A model generated the notes under the pieces. That model saw nothing but the letters and a program-made list of their open reading frames with translations. It made no database searches and was not told the origin of the DNA. The position numbers were made by a program, and so were the translations under genes. Positions 1 to 10,170 of a stretch of DNA of 64,000 nucleotides are shown here, in pieces. Location of the stretch: NCBI GenBank assembly GCA_001939145.1, contig LSRX01000005.1, positions 1,318,699 through 1,382,698 of the forward strand, given 5' to 3'. How positions within the stretch are numbered: position 1 is the stretch's first letter; the number at the start of each line of letters is the position of its first letter. The stretch is from Symbiodinium microadriaticum. Its lineage: Eukaryota > Sar > Dinophyceae > Suessiales > Symbiodiniaceae.

Positions 1-662
1 CCACCACCACCACTGCTACACATCCTCCACCACCACCACCACCACCACCACCACCACCACCACCACCACCACCGAAAAGCAGCGGCCACCACCACCACCA
101 CCACCACCACCACCACCACCACCACCACCACGGCATTTGCTAGGCCACCACCACCACCACCACCACCACCACCACCACCACCACCACCACAAGATCAGCT
201 CGCCCACCACCACCACCACCACCACCACCACCACCACCACCACCACCACGGGGTGAAAGAGTCCACCACCACCACCACCACCACCACCACCACCACCACC
301 ACCACCACAAGGATCCTGCATCCACCACCACCACCACCACCACCACCACCACCACCACCACCACCACAAAGCAATAGCACCCACCACCACCACCACCACC
401 ACCACCACCACCACCACCACCACCACGAAACCTATCAACCCACCACCACCACCACCACCACCACCACCACCACCACCACCACCACCAGACCCTGCTGGCC
501 ACCACCACCACCACCACCACCACCACCACCACCACCACCACCACGGGTATAGGGTTTCCACCACCACCACCACCACCACCACCACCACCACCACCACCAC
601 CACTTCAGGGTTTAGGCCACCACCACCACCACCACCACCACCACCACCACCACCACCACCAC
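1..662. repeat. Regular (CCA)15 array with unique 13-nt spacers
   Basis: Eleven or twelve nearly identical blocks of about 46 nt of pure CCA alternate with spacers of 12-13 nt. From about position 132 the period is exactly 59 nt: spacers start at 132, 191, 250, 309, 368, 427, 486, 545 and 604. The spacers differ from each other (for example GGCATTTGCTAGG, AAGGATCCTGCAT, GAAACCTATCAAC), and the last ones resemble the telomere-like sequence that follows. An undetermined base lies just after, at 667. Identical block lengths with unrelated spacers are not what microsatellite slippage or simple tandem duplication would give, so an assembly artefact is a real possibility. Long poly-Val/Trp/Gly/His frames here are trivial translations of the repeat. 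Confidence 0.9.
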
Positions 663-735
663 GGGTNAGGGTTCAGGGTTTAGGGTTCGGGGTTTAGGGT
701 TTATAGGGTTCAGGGTTTTGGGGTTGTCTTTATCC
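663..735. repeat. Degenerate telomere-like tract (TTTAGGG/TTCAGGG)
   Basis: Repeated GGGTTTAGGG and GGGTTCAGGG units follow the CCA array, with one N at 667. The heptamer is the plant/dinoflagellate telomere type, but the variants are degenerate and embedded in unique sequence, so this is interstitial and not a chromosome end. A second block of the same kind lies at 833-893. Confidence 0.8.
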
Positions 736-738
736 CAG

Positions 739-824
739 CACCTGTGTCTGATCTTTGTCACTCCTGGGTCTCCGCGCTGTGTGGGTCCGAGAGCCTTGAT
801 CCTTCTTCGCGGTGGTTGCAGGAG
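739..824 (+). CDS. Probable internal exon, unknown protein
   Basis: It opens after TATCCCAG and reads through 28 codons (APVSDLCHSW, then ALCGSESLDPSSRWLQE) to a GTCTAGG donor. A telomere-like TTTAGGG tract follows in the presumed intron. The composition is protein-like and unlike the flanking repeats. No family is recognised. Confidence 0.5.
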
Positions 825-1387
825 GTCTAGGGGTTAAGGGTTGGGGGTTTGGGGGTTTAGGGTTTGGGTTTAGGGTTTAGTTGTTTAGGGTTTAGGAGAT
901 TTCGTAGGACTGTTACTATACATTTTCCGTGCAGAAGCCTAACTTCTGGGTCCTGTTACAGGATTTATGTTCCTCCTTATATATGTAATTACAGGGTAAC
1001 ATGAGGTTCTCAGTAAAGGTTTACAAGGTTTCAATGATGTGTTGTGGGGTCTGGTGTCTTATGTGGATCTCGGGCTGGCTACAATGTTACATTTTCGTTA
1101 TAATGAAGCCCCATAAGGATTAGCAATGATCCTTTTTGAATATATCCTCAAGAGGGAGCCAGTCTAATTGAAGATGACCCTAAAAGTGACCCCAGGTTCA
1201 AGAGCACCCCCCCATGGCCAGGGCCAGATGGGACCCGAGCTTTTTTTATTTGGTCCTGCCGTATCTTTTTTCAGATGCCCTACCCAATCCCTTGGAAGAT
1301 TTTCAGCATTTCATGGGCGAACTGAACGCGCAAACGCGAAGTGGTTGGCCTGATTCTGTCTACATATACTTACTGGAAGTTCGACAG

Positions 1388-1496
1388 GTTTGATCGCGAC
1401 GCTGGTTGCTGGCTCTCTCCTGCCTTAGCGCCGTTGGCGACGCATGCATGTGGGTGGTCCCTCTCCTCCCTTGCCATCTTCGGCTTCCAACCCTAG
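1388..1496 (+). CDS. Probable terminal exon, unknown protein
   Basis: It starts after TTCGACAG|G and reads 35 codons to TAG at 1494-1496 (FDRDAGCWLSPALAPL, then ATHACGWSLSSLAIFGFQP). The acceptor is of the dinoflagellate AG|G type. The stop could also lie in an intron if a donor upstream is used. No family recognised. Confidence 0.45.
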
Positions 1497-1705
1497 GCCA
1501 TAAACCATAAACTCCTAAACCCGAAATCCCTTAGAAGCCCTAAACCCTAAACCCTAAAACCCTAAGCCCTAAAACCCTGAACCCTAATCCCGAACCCTAA
1601 AACCCTAAACCCTAATCCCTAAACCCTAAAACCCTAAACCCTAAAACCCTAAAACCCTAATCCCTAAACCCTAATCCCTAAAATCCGCTAACCCGAAACC
1701 CTATA
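1497..1705. repeat. Interstitial CCCTAAA tract
   Basis: About 200 bp of CCCTAAA with variants (CCCTAAAA, CCCTAATC, CCCGAA). It lies upstream of a probable exon, and the C-rich strand is on + here, the orientation seen near intron 3' ends elsewhere in the window. Confidence 0.85.
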
Positions 1706-1711
1706 ACCCCA

Positions 1712-1777
1712 GAAGCCTCAGCTTGACATGGGAACCAGGGAGGGCCCGCACCGAGCCCTGCGACATGATCGCCGAGG
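1712..1777 (+). CDS. Possible exon, unknown protein
   Basis: A GC-richer stretch ends at a GTAGGACG donor; one frame reads SLTWEPGRARTEPCDMIAE. A second frame is also open, so the frame is not certain, and the acceptor is not fixed. It is followed by TTTAGGG repeats (1813-1875), the orientation typical after exons in this window. Confidence 0.4.
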
Positions 1778-2221
1778 GTAGGACGGTTCCAGGGTTCCTA
1801 AACCCTCAGGACGGTTTAGGGTTTAGGGTTCATAGGGTTTAGGGTTTATAGGGTTTAGGGTTTATAGGGTTTAGGAACCCACCTTAAACCCTAGAGGATT
1901 TATAGGACCTCGAAGAGAATGGGTTTAGGGTTTAGGATGTTCTTGAAGGTTTGGGGTTTAAAGGGGTGTTCTATCAATTAGCATATTATTCTTTAAGGTA
2001 CCTTGTTGTTACATGTTATAACTTTTCTATAATATTGCCCCGCACCCTATTCATTAGATTATCAACGCCCCTATACTATGGTGCTGCGGCTTAGGGCTTG
2101 AAGGGCCGTTGAAAAGCGATGTTCAGCGTGTTCAGGTTCGGAGCTTAGGCATGAATCCTGGAGACTGTTGCAAGCGCAAAATGCATCCTGTCGGCCACAT
2201 GAAAACCAGTGCTGCGTGCCC

Positions 2222-2367
2222 AAGAGCCTTAAGCCTAAACCCTCGCATCCCCAAATTACGCTCTTTGCGGCCGTTCCTCGGATCATGACCGCTTGGCTGC
2301 TTAAGGACATACAGTGTCCGACTTCGATCCTTCCAGATAGGTTGGCCTTCGCTACCTTCCACATAAG
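2222..2367 (+). CDS. Probable exon, unknown protein
   Basis: The frame reads PSHPQITLFAAVPRIM, then TAWLLKDIQCPTSILPDRL and AFATFHI, ending at AAG|GTAACAG. The donor is canonical. An in-frame ATG exists upstream (2168) but a splice acceptor between the two is equally possible. No family recognised. Confidence 0.5.
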
Positions 2368-2693
2368 GTAACAGTTTGTGATATGATAGAGTATACGATA
2401 ATGCAGTCGAACCTAAAATATCAAAATTTGGTGTAAAACAGTATAATCTAACATAGCATCATATAAAGCAGTATAATACAACACGATCATCTCGTTTGCA
2501 CGTATCTGAATAAGAATCAGTACACAGAGTACCCAGAGTACACTGCTGGTTCTGTGGTTCTCTTGTTGCACTGTAGCTGAGCAGGTAACCTTTAACCTTT
2601 TTGAGCGTATATAACCCTACCAAAAATTGAAAGGCTAACCTTTTTTGGGCTAGGGTACTCAGCCCCTAAGTGCAAGTTCCTTTCAAAGGCAAG

Positions 2694-2749
2694 GTCATTC
2701 CCACGGCCCTCGTTTCATGCTGAGTCTGCCGGCCAACCCAGCAAACACT
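2694..2749 (+). CDS. Probable internal exon, unknown protein
   Basis: It lies between GGCAAG|G and a good GTGAGT donor; the frame reads HSHGPRFMLSLPANPANT. It ends in phase 0 and joins the phase-0 exon at 2994 without a stop. The 244-bp intron between them (2750-2993, GTGAGT...TTGCAG) holds a perfect hairpin and an inverted-repeat element. Confidence 0.6.
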
Positions 2750-2820
2750 GTGAGTTTTTAAGTCCCTGGACTCGGGATTCATGGCTGAAGTTTGGGGTCG
2801 ATGCATCTTCCTCCGAAGGT

Positions 2821-2946
2821 CTAGCCGGGTTTGAGACACACCCGGCTAGGTACCCCAGTAGTACCCTTTTGCCCTTTTTAGTTTTGGGGTCCCCTTATTC
2901 AAACCGAATGATAAGAAAAAGGGTACCCTTATTATTAAGGGGTTAC
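2821..2946. repeat. Hairpin plus inverted-repeat element inside an intron
   Basis: 2821-2849 is a perfect hairpin (CTAGCCGGGT, nine-base loop, ACCCGGCTAG). Directly after it, 2850-2946 has imperfect inverted ends, TACCCCAGTAGTACCC against GGGTACCCTTATTATTAAGG, and a second GTACCC/GGGTAC pair. Both sit within the putative 2750-2993 intron, like other small inverted-repeat elements in this window. Confidence 0.6.
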
Positions 2947-2993
2947 TCGGGAAACTAACCGAAACCTAACCTCTCTGATTGTTCATGTTGCAG

Positions 2994-3114
2994 AGTTGGG
3001 CTTGGCAAGCCGGGGAAACCTTGGTGGATGCCATCAGAGTCTTGGGATTCGGATTTTTTGTCAGAAAGTCCAAGATTCAGCGGTGTGCTTTTTTTTTTGA
3101 ACCCAGGATAGAAG
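2994..3114 (+). CDS. Probable exon, unknown protein
   Basis: The acceptor is CATGTTGCAG. The frame reads SWAWQAGETLVDAIRVLG, then FGFFVRKSKIQRCAFFFEP. The first 18 residues are the convincing part; a poly-T run follows, so the real donor may lie near 3048-3060. It is phase-compatible with the exon at 2694-2749. Confidence 0.55.
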
Positions 3115-3276
3115 ATGTAGACTGTATAGGGCTTAGGGGCTAGGGGGTTCGAGGGCTTGGGGGTTTGAAAGGTTTGGGATGTCCTGCGGAACCCTCAAAA
3201 CCCCAGTGCGGCACTGTCGAATCCTACGATACCTACCGATTGCTCTCGAGGACGGGCCGTTAGTCGTCAATTCGTC

Positions 3277-3381
3277 CCCAGAGAGCCCAATACCCCTTAA
3301 ATAAGGAATATACCTTAAAGTATAGTGGCCATAATATTTTGGTTTAAGGTATATTCCTTAAGGAGTATTGGGCTCTCTGGG
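3277..3381. repeat. Inverted-repeat element, family with AGAGAGCCCAATACC ends
   Basis: Ends are CCCAGAGAGCCCAATACCCC and the near-perfect reverse complement finishing at GGGCTCTCTGGG. Inner arms (AAGGAATATACCTTAAA against TTTAAGGTATATTCCTT) continue the pairing, so almost the whole 105 bp can fold. A second copy is at 21693-21805. It is MITE-like with no coding capacity. Coding-like sequence abuts it upstream (ALEDGPLVVNSSP), suggesting an intronic position. Confidence 0.8.
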
Positions 3382-3628
3382 TCAATCTTGGGGGACCGCG
3401 TCTTGTACATACGCCTTCAGGTTTCAAGGGTATCAAGAATGGCCGGGGGGGTGCGGTGCAGGGGCGGGTAGGTAAGGACAGGGTGTTGGTGTCACTACAT
3501 GTCTGGCTTGCGGGTTCAGGGCTGCATTTATTTTGTTACATCATTTTTTGTTTTTTAATTCAAGGTTAATTATACTATATTGTATAGTGATTATGTTATA
3601 GTATGTTGTCTTGTATCATCGGGTGAGG

Positions 3629-3772
3629 ATGGATCTTATTGAGCCAGGGCTCTTTCTTGAACAGTCCCAGCCGCAGCCCGCAGCAGCACTCGTTTCGCTG
3701 GTGTGCTGCAACCGACTGTGGGCCCGCGTTGATGACAGTCCGCCTGGAATGAGAACCGAAGGAGTCGGCTAA
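3629..3772 (+). CDS. Probable exon with in-frame ATG, unknown protein
   Basis: From ATG at 3629 the frame reads MDLIEPGLFLEQSQPQP, then AAALVSLVCCNRLWARVDD and SPPGMRTEGVG to TAA. The acceptor-like GGTGAG directly before the ATG means it may be internal instead of initial. Family 1 inverted-repeat sequence starts at 3776 right after the stop, so the true exon end is probably an upstream donor, for example the GC at 3767. Confidence 0.55.
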   Translation: MDLIEPGLFLEQSQPQPAAALVSLVCCNRLWARVDDSPPGMRTEGVG

Positions 3773-3775
3773 TAT

Positions 3776-3869
3776 GGAAGCCTAAATAACTAAAGGTTCG
3801 GTAGTATTGCAATTCTACTGGAAAGGAGCCCCAAGCCATGTTTAAATTATTCAGGCCCCTATGTTATCT
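3776..3869 (+). mobile_element. Family 1 introner-like element
   Basis: It shows the family pattern: 5' GGAAGCCTAAATAACTA, a middle with AAGGAGCCCCAAGCC, and 3' AATTATTCAGGCCCCTATG. The two ends are roughly inverted repeats (AGGCCTAAATAATT against AATTATTNAGGCC). Other copies are near 11759, 12785, 16266, 20375, 22873, 23390, 27558, 27690, 35758, 44780, 49965, 62291 and 62466. Confidence 0.65.
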
Positions 3870-4900
3870 GAGTGTTTTGCTTAGTGCCGTGTTCTTGGAG
3901 TATGGGCCTCCATATATGGACATAAACCTGAAGCATCTCCTGGACCATGGGTGTCGGTGTTTGGCTAGTCTCGTTTGTTCAGATCCCTACATCAAGCCTC
4001 TTGTGGCTTACCAACTCCTAGTCTTTATAGGGCTTTTGCAGGGTTCGGTGCTACCCTAAACCCTAAACCACACTGTTTCGGTTTCAGAGGTTGGGGTTTG
4101 AGGTTCATGCTGGGTTTGAGCTTCATACAGTTCATGCGGTAAGGGCAACACTCCTCAATTCATGTGAGGCTCCGATTCTCAATCCTGTGCCGAGGATTGG
4201 ATAGAGACGCGAGCAAAAGACGAGGGATGGGTCCTTGTGGGTTGGGGGGGGGCGGGAGGAAAGTCTAGCTGAAGAGCTGTGGTTTGTTTGATTCAGTTGA
4301 AAGCCTGCGAGTGCTTCCAGGTGTTTGTTTTCAATCTTGGGCCCCATCAGCGAAAACTGCGAGTGTACTCCACCAACCGAATTTATGTCACGCAAACATC
4401 CACGTCGTTGGAGCTCAGTAGCAGCTAAGCTTAGCTGGCCCCCCGAGGATCCTGGTTTGCTTTCCTTGAACCTGAAAGATTTCAGCCCGGAGCGCCGAAC
4501 CTTCCATTATACTCTACAAAAACCTTTAAACCGCGAATGGAAGCTTTAAGCGCCATCTGCAAGGTTGTCTAAGAAGTTCAGGCGACACGGGGGTCTGCAT
4601 AATGACTTAATGAAGATGCCTTTCTAGTCCATAGATATATGTAATCAAACCCTAACCCTAACATGTCTTCATATCATCAAAGCAAATTAAAGCCATTACC
4701 CTTCGTTCGAAGCCAGGATTCTTTTCTTTACTAGGGCCTGGGTTTTACGGTCCGTCTAGCTTTAAATACATCCGGAAAGGGCCATGGGCCCCAAAGACAC
4801 AAGTCTGACCAGAGCGCGAAAAAGTACAAGTCCTAACCTCTGACTCTAAGGGAAGTAAGCCCCCAAGAAGGGGGAGATGCGACACCCCACAACCCCAGGC
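3870..4900. other. No confident gene
   Basis: The stretch includes CCCTAAA traces near 4054 and weak open frames, the best at 4325-4549 (74 codons, including WPPEDPGLLSLNLKDF), but without clear splice support. No RNA gene was seen. Confidence 0.4.
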
Positions 4901-4910
4901 CCTCTGTCCC

Positions 4911-4936
<26 letters not shown>
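4911..4936. repeat. (CT)n microsatellite
   Basis: Uninterrupted CT run. A (GT)n run with flanking poly-T lies at 5207-5250. Confidence 0.9.
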
Positions 4937-4941
<5 letters not shown>

Positions 4942-5815
4942 TTCTCCTAAACCCAAGAAGCTTCCCCCAAGCTCTTTCCTCGGCCCCCGAAGAACCCAAC
5001 CCTAAACCCCCCAAGCCCTTACCTTCACTCCCTTGGTCCCTCGGCCTTTTCGGGGAAATCCTGAGGCTTCACACTACTTTTGCATCTCCTGCCTGGCTGC
5101 TTTGGCGCTGCTAAGCTTGAGATTCGAGCTTGCGGTTGATTTCCTCATGAGGTGTGGGGTAGTTTAAAGGTGTCTTGCGGAGGTGTCTTGTAGTTGTAGG
5201 AGTGTTTTTTTTTTTTGTGTGTGTGTGTGTGTGTGTGTTGTTTTTTTTGTTGAGGAGGGAGGAGGGCGGGAGTATGCGTTTGCTGTTTATCAGATTTGGG
5301 GGTTTAGGGTTGAGGGCATCATAGTGCATTTTTTACTTCATGTAGCCCTTGAGTAAGGAATCTTCACAGAGCTCCACGCTATGGTTCAAGCAGCTTTAAC
5401 TTCCTTTGCAATGAAGCGGCTGTGGGTTAAGGCTTGAATTTGGGAGTTGGGGGCTTAAGGGGGCTGTAAGAGGTTTCTAGAGCCTCTATGGTGCCTTTCT
5501 AGTCCAAAGATCCCCAAAGTGGAGATTTTCTTGCACTTGTTCATTTCAATGTCAGAGTAAAATGGGTAACCCTAAGCCCCAAACCCTGAACTGTACAGTC
5601 CACAAGCTCGACCCCAAGTCTCGAAGCATGCGGTCATCAACTGCAGGCCTTTGGCAGGTTCGACCCCAACATTTACATTTCTTGACTTTAGGCTCTACAA
5701 ACCACTGCACCCTGAACCCCCAATTGTGTGGAACCCTGCTTGTGAGAGTCTACATCCTGAGCCCACGACCCTATCGCCCCAAGCCGTAATACCCGGTAAC
5801 CGACCAGCCCCGAAA

Positions 5816-5915
5816 GCCGGAAGTCGCAAAGAACGCTTGGTATCCGAAATATGGACATCTTGCAGAAGGGACTTATCCGAGTCCTTATAGTGGGGTTCGG
5901 ATAACTTGCTCGTAG
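5816..5915 (+). CDS. Probable exon, unknown protein
   Basis: After an AG acceptor (CCGAAAG) the frame reads PEVAKNAWYPKYGHLAEG, then TYPSPYSGVRITCS, to TAG at 5913. A GTAGGTC donor overlaps the stop (GT at 5912), so the exon may be internal. The sequence is clearly protein-like with Tyr/Pro-rich character. No family recognised. Confidence 0.5.
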
Positions 5916-6735
5916 GTCGATGTGTCAGCGGTAGAGCAACTCACCTGTCAACCTTCGTGCCATAATCCCTAGGAAAGTGGTCAAGGCAGATTTGTTGAAT
6001 CTGCTAAGGGTCTGGAAACTCGCCAAGGCAATTCACGCGAACCTTGCCGCACGTGGCGGTGGAGGCTGGCAGGGCCCAGACATCTGCAGAAACATCCTAA
6101 AGCATTCTAGGCCTTGCTGAAGGTTTTACAGGTTTTCAAACTGTCTTCTGAGAGTTTGAAGAAAAGTGTTATCGGCGTTAATTATAAAGGCTGACATATG
6201 TGTTCAATAGGGGGTTACATGCTGTGGCCGTTGTACTCCGAATCCCTGCTCAAAATAGGCTAAGGTCCCTATACTGTTGGCTTCCAAGGCTTTGCGAAGC
6301 TTGAAGCACTACCTGCCGAACAGCACCAGGGAAGTCAGACACCACCCCTATTATGATTTCTACAAGCTCTAGGCCGTAAATCTCTGAGCCCTGCATCTCT
6401 AGACATACTTGCCCTGGAAGTATTTTGCTTATGTACGTGTGTATCTAAACAAGTTTGTATGCAATATATATATATATATATATATATATACTTATTCATT
6501 TGTTTATTTTCTATTTAGCTATTTGTTTATTTGTTTGTTGATACATATTGTACCTATTTAGTTGGCTTCAAAAAACTTGTCCACAAGTCCGAAAAATATC
6601 CCAGACACGCTAGACCGTTAGACCCTGGCCCTCCGCGATCAATGGGTTGCTTCGTGTTGTATGTGCTGTTTGAATTGTGATTGTAGTACAAACTTACCAC
6701 CCCAGGAGCAGGTACGAGCAGGTGTTGTTTTTGCA
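5916..6735. other. Mostly intron-like sequence with one possible exon
   Basis: A GC-rich stretch near 6037-6110 reads ANLAARGGGGWQGPDICRN but lacks firm boundaries. A (TA)n run lies at 6465-6490, followed by T-rich sequence. Nothing else could be supported. Confidence 0.4.
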
Positions 6736-7210
6736 AAAACAGAAAGGCAGCAACAGCCAAGGCAAGAAGGCGTGTGAGTCACCGGCCGCTTCCGGCCGCA
6801 ACAGCACAACAAAAACGCACGAGCAGTAGCAACGGAACAAAACGAAACACACGCAGTGAGATAGAGAGAGAGAGAGAGAGAGGCAAGCAAGCGAGAGAGA
6901 GAGAGAGAGAGACACACACACACACACATACATGCATGCGCCATCGACAACGACAAAGCAATCATCCCCGCACACGCCCTCCCCGAAGCAACAGCAAACA
7001 CGACACAGCACAACACCCATAGCCCCGACAAGAGAAAATCAGCCACTTCTCCAGCAACAGCAAAGCCAAACAAAACATGCATCTTCTGCCGCAACAGCAC
7101 AAACACGTCACTCGGACACTGTCCTGCCGAATCAGCAACCCCTCCCGCCATCCCTGGAATCCCCCGGCGCGTGCCGGAACGGCAACAGCAACAGAAGAAA
7201 ACATTTTGCC
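6736..7210. repeat. Strand-asymmetric GCAACAGCA-rich region with GA and CA runs
   Basis: The + strand is strongly depleted in T. GCAACAGC-type motifs recur irregularly, for example near 6747, 6797, 6985, 7053, 7092 and 7183, with (GA)n at 6862-6911 and (CA)n at 6910-6928. Several overlapping open frames on both strands result from the biased composition and are not called as genes. Confidence 0.7.
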
Positions 7211-7278
7211 ACCGTTGCCAGAACATAGATGGCTTTTCTGTTGGGTCTAAGGGGTGTGCGTATGGTTCAGCGGTTCAG

Positions 7279-7321
7279 CGCTGCACGGACTTAGATGTCG
7301 ACGATTTGGCGCAGAATCCGG
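7279..7321 (+). CDS. Probable small internal exon, unknown protein
   Basis: It is bounded by GGTTCAG and G|GTCCAGG. The frame reads RCTDLDVDDLAQNP, an acidic and clearly protein-like 43-nt exon. No family recognised. Confidence 0.55.
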
Positions 7322-7570
7322 GTCCAGGGGGGGTAGGGGCTAGCGGTTAACTTGATGGTTTTCTGGTTGAGTACTGTCGGTGTATAGAGTTTAGAGCATT
7401 TAGAAATTCAGGTGCTGACGTTGGATCAGTTGCGGCTTGGGATGTAGTAGGGGATGTAAGAAGACTTCACAGGGGGTTTGTGGTTGTAAGCAGTATGGCC
7501 CAATAGGGGTCAGAGGTTGGGGTTCAAGCCCCTAGCCCACAAACCCCTAAGCCGTAAACCTTAAGCATCA

Positions 7571-7990
7571 ATGGCTACGGCTCAATATCTTGGGCAGTGG
7601 AAAAGGATTCTGGCTGCCCGCGACAGGAAAGTGTCAGGTGGTCACACCACAGCTCCCGCTGGGAAGCCAGAAGCCTCTGCAGAAGTGTCCGCTGGAAGTG
7701 CTTCGCTCGACGTTATGAAGACGATAAGAGCGGCAGATCGAGCAGAACTACGCGATCACAACAAAGTGGCTGTCGTGGGTGGAAGTCGCCGAGGAAGCTG
7801 CTGAGGTGGAGCTCGTGCAGCAGGACGAGTCACCTGTCGAGCTCTTGGAGCAGGAGTCACCAGTGGCGCTCGCGGAGCAGGAGTCACCTGTGGTGGGGCT
7901 GGAAGCCTGAAAGTGTGGAGGTGCTGGAAGAAGCTTCGCAGCCGGAAAGTGCAGAAGTATATACTGGGCGTCAATCGTGCTCATCGTTCC
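7571..7990 (+). pseudogene. Coding sequence running across three frames (acidic ESPV repeats)
   Basis: CCCTAA repeats precede an ATG at 7571. Frame one reads MATAQYLGQWKRILAARD, then KPEASAEVSAGSASLDV and IRAADRAELRDHNKVAVV. Coding character then passes to another frame (open 7728-7910) with EVAEEAAEVELVQQDESPV and repeated EQESPV units, and next to a third frame (about 7905-7980) with PESVEVLEEASQPESAEV. One protein-like sequence in three successive frames suggests two frameshifts, either mutation or sequencing error. A very small intron is an alternative. No family recognised. Confidence 0.5.
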
Positions 7991-8405
7991 ATATAGGAAC
8001 CGCGTTAAGGTCCAGGCTTGAGTACATCACATATAGGTCCATAGACAGTTATGTTGTGTTGGCGGGGTTCCTACAGCTCCAGACGCTACAACCATGCAAA
8101 AATTGCCTTGAATGCTAAACCCTACAGCCACCCTACAGCCCCCATGTTTTTCCAAGCTCGCAGGTTATGACCCCACAAAGTGTAGGCCCTAACCCAAGAC
8201 GAGCAGGATGTTGGATCCACAAATAAATATCACTCAGACCCTTGTTTCCCCCCGAGACCTCTCTAGGTCGGCTGTGACAACGTCTTGCACTCGGTCAATT
8301 GTTCTCCCTTGTCGGGGCATGTAACGGTCCTAGAATGAGGCTTCCGCAAGGCTGTTTTCGGGGTTCTGTACGAGTTCGACAGGGCCTCTGGGCTTGATGG
8401 TGCAG

Positions 8406-8481
8406 GGTCTCATCGAGAAAATACAGCTTCTCAGCCTATACTCTAACATGATCCAGAAGTTCAGAAGACCCCATAGATTAG
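8406..8481 (+). CDS. Probable internal exon, unknown protein
   Basis: It lies between GGTGCAG and a GTTAGGTC donor. The frame reads GLIEKIQLLSLYSNM, then IQKFRRPHRL. The helical, charged character and both splice sites make it one of the better isolated exons. It may belong with the exon-like stretch at 8590-8740. Confidence 0.6.
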
Positions 8482-8589
8482 GTTAGGTCAGATTCCGGTT
8501 TCCAGCTTGCGGGTCTAGATTTTTCCGGAGCTAAGCTAATCTTCACTGAGCAGAAAAGCGGCATGAGCAAAAGAAGGGTTGCCTGTCTT

Positions 8590-8740
8590 GAGGGTGTTTT
8601 ACTGTAAGAATCCTGCTGCTGTGGACAAGAAACTTCGTGGTTGGTGGTGGGCCCTTCGTAAACTATGCAGAACTTCTGCTACAGAGTCTTATCTTCTGGG
8701 TTGCCCGCATGACGCACGCAAGCTCCCGAACTGTGGCAAT
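8590..8740 (+). CDS. Possible exon, unknown protein
   Basis: The frame reads VFYCKNPAAVDKKLRGWWW, then ALRKLCRTSATESYLLGC and PHDARKLPNCGNL, ending near a GTTGG donor that runs into TTTAGGG sequence. Boundaries are uncertain. It lies 100 bp after the exon at 8406 and could be the next exon of the same gene. Confidence 0.45.
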
Positions 8741-9326
8741 CTTGTTGGTTTAGGGTTTGTAGGATTCTCGGGTGATGAGTTGTTGCCTCAGTGATGTCGT
8801 GTTGTTGGGAATTTTGGTGCGCAAGCCGAAGGAACATCGGGCTCAAAGCGGTTGGCGGGGCTGCCTGCCGCTTTGTGCTATTATACATGCAAGCAACAGA
8901 CAAGATGGGAAAACCAAGGCGGGCAAAACCGCGTCATCAAAGTTGCTCGTTCATGCGACTTCCTTCTGCCTACCCGGTGAAAGAGCCGTTAACCCGAAAT
9001 ACAAAGCTTACATTACCGCAAGTAGTGTGATTGTATGCATATACAGGCGTATATGTTTATTCGTTTATTTGTTTACATACTTCATATATGTAAACACAAA
9101 CGTAGCTGTTTGTGCGCTCGTGTAATTATGAGACTGATAAGTTAGACACTCGGCCACCCTGTTCTGAATGGCGTCTGACTGTGCTCCGTGGCCAAAGTGC
9201 GCCTTCCATGCTTGTTCGCCAGAATGGAGTGCTTCAAACTTTGTGGTGTGGCTTGACAGCGCTATCTGGGCGGGTACATCGAGCTATGCATCGTCAAACG
9301 GGGGAGTCTGGATATAATACTGCTGC

Positions 9327-9346
9327 TGCCGCTACTCCTGCTAGTG

Positions 9347-9387
<41 letters not shown>

Positions 9388-9500
9388 ACTACTACTACTA
9401 CTACTACTACTGCTACGAAAAATTTCTATCACTATTACTGCTATTACTGTAATACAGTACCACTACCACTGCCATTACCACCACCACGACGACTACTGCT
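9327..9500. repeat. CTG/CTA/CCA trinucleotide tract
   Basis: A run of CTG triplets (about 9345-9387) passes into CTA triplets (to about 9415) and then irregular CAC/CTA triplets. Ala/Leu/Thr-rich frames here are repeat translations, although one is open for 194 codons (9112-9696). Confidence 0.85.
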
Positions 9501-10170
9501 GCTACAAGTATCGCTCAGCTCCTCTGCCAAGACCCGAGAACCAACTTCTGCACTACAACACAAGGCTTGCATCTCTCCGGATCCCACTGAACCCTTTTCC
9601 TTCTTTGCCAACTCTCATCCTGTAAACCCCGATGAAAGCCCGAATAACCTTCTAAGGTTCTATTCTAACCAACAAGGTTGGCTCCGCCGGCCGTGAACTT
9701 GCCATAGTTTGCAGTTGTCGTTTGTTCTGTCATGTGATGATTTCGCATTACTATACTACAGTACATTATGTACGTTCTACTGCAACTCCTATATATCATT
9801 AGTAAATCATTAGTATGTACTATGCTGGTAGGATACTCTAGCTATAACACAGGATCCAGACTGTGCCTGGCCATTCCGAGTACAACACTACCGACACCCG
9901 AACTCGAACCCTTCCACACCTCACCATGCAGAGATCTCTTGAGCATTCGTTTAAACTCGCTCCCATGTCCTTAGCACCGAAGGACGTACTTGAGCAGCAA
10001 AACCTTTGCACTGTTCACATGTGTTTGCCTGCACTACGTTGCAGGCTAAGCTTATGTTGGGTCAGGAAACGTAGCAACTTGGCCAAAGAATGAAATACTA
10101 CGGCCCGACTCATTAATTGCTGCCCCCCCTAAACCCGCCTTGTCAAGAAAAAACAACGCCCTTCCTGCAG

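Noticed and set aside
1-662. CRISPR array
   Set aside because: The repeat is a pure triplet microsatellite, spacers are only 13 nt, no cas-like genes are present, and the window is eukaryotic. Listed as a periodic repeat instead.
663-905. True chromosome end
   Set aside because: TTTAGGG units are degenerate, short, interrupted by unique and coding-like sequence, and the same tracts recur throughout the window.
5925-5975. tRNA-like segment (AGCGGTAGAGCAACT, CCTGTCAACC)
   Set aside because: It resembles a D-arm and an Asp anticodon loop, but the anticodon stem, T-arm (no GTTCGA) and acceptor stem do not pair.
6639-7226. 195-codon Cys/Ser/Leu-rich frame on the - strand
   Set aside because: It results from the GCAACAGCA-rich, T-poor composition and GA/CA microsatellites; several overlapping frames on both strands are equally open.
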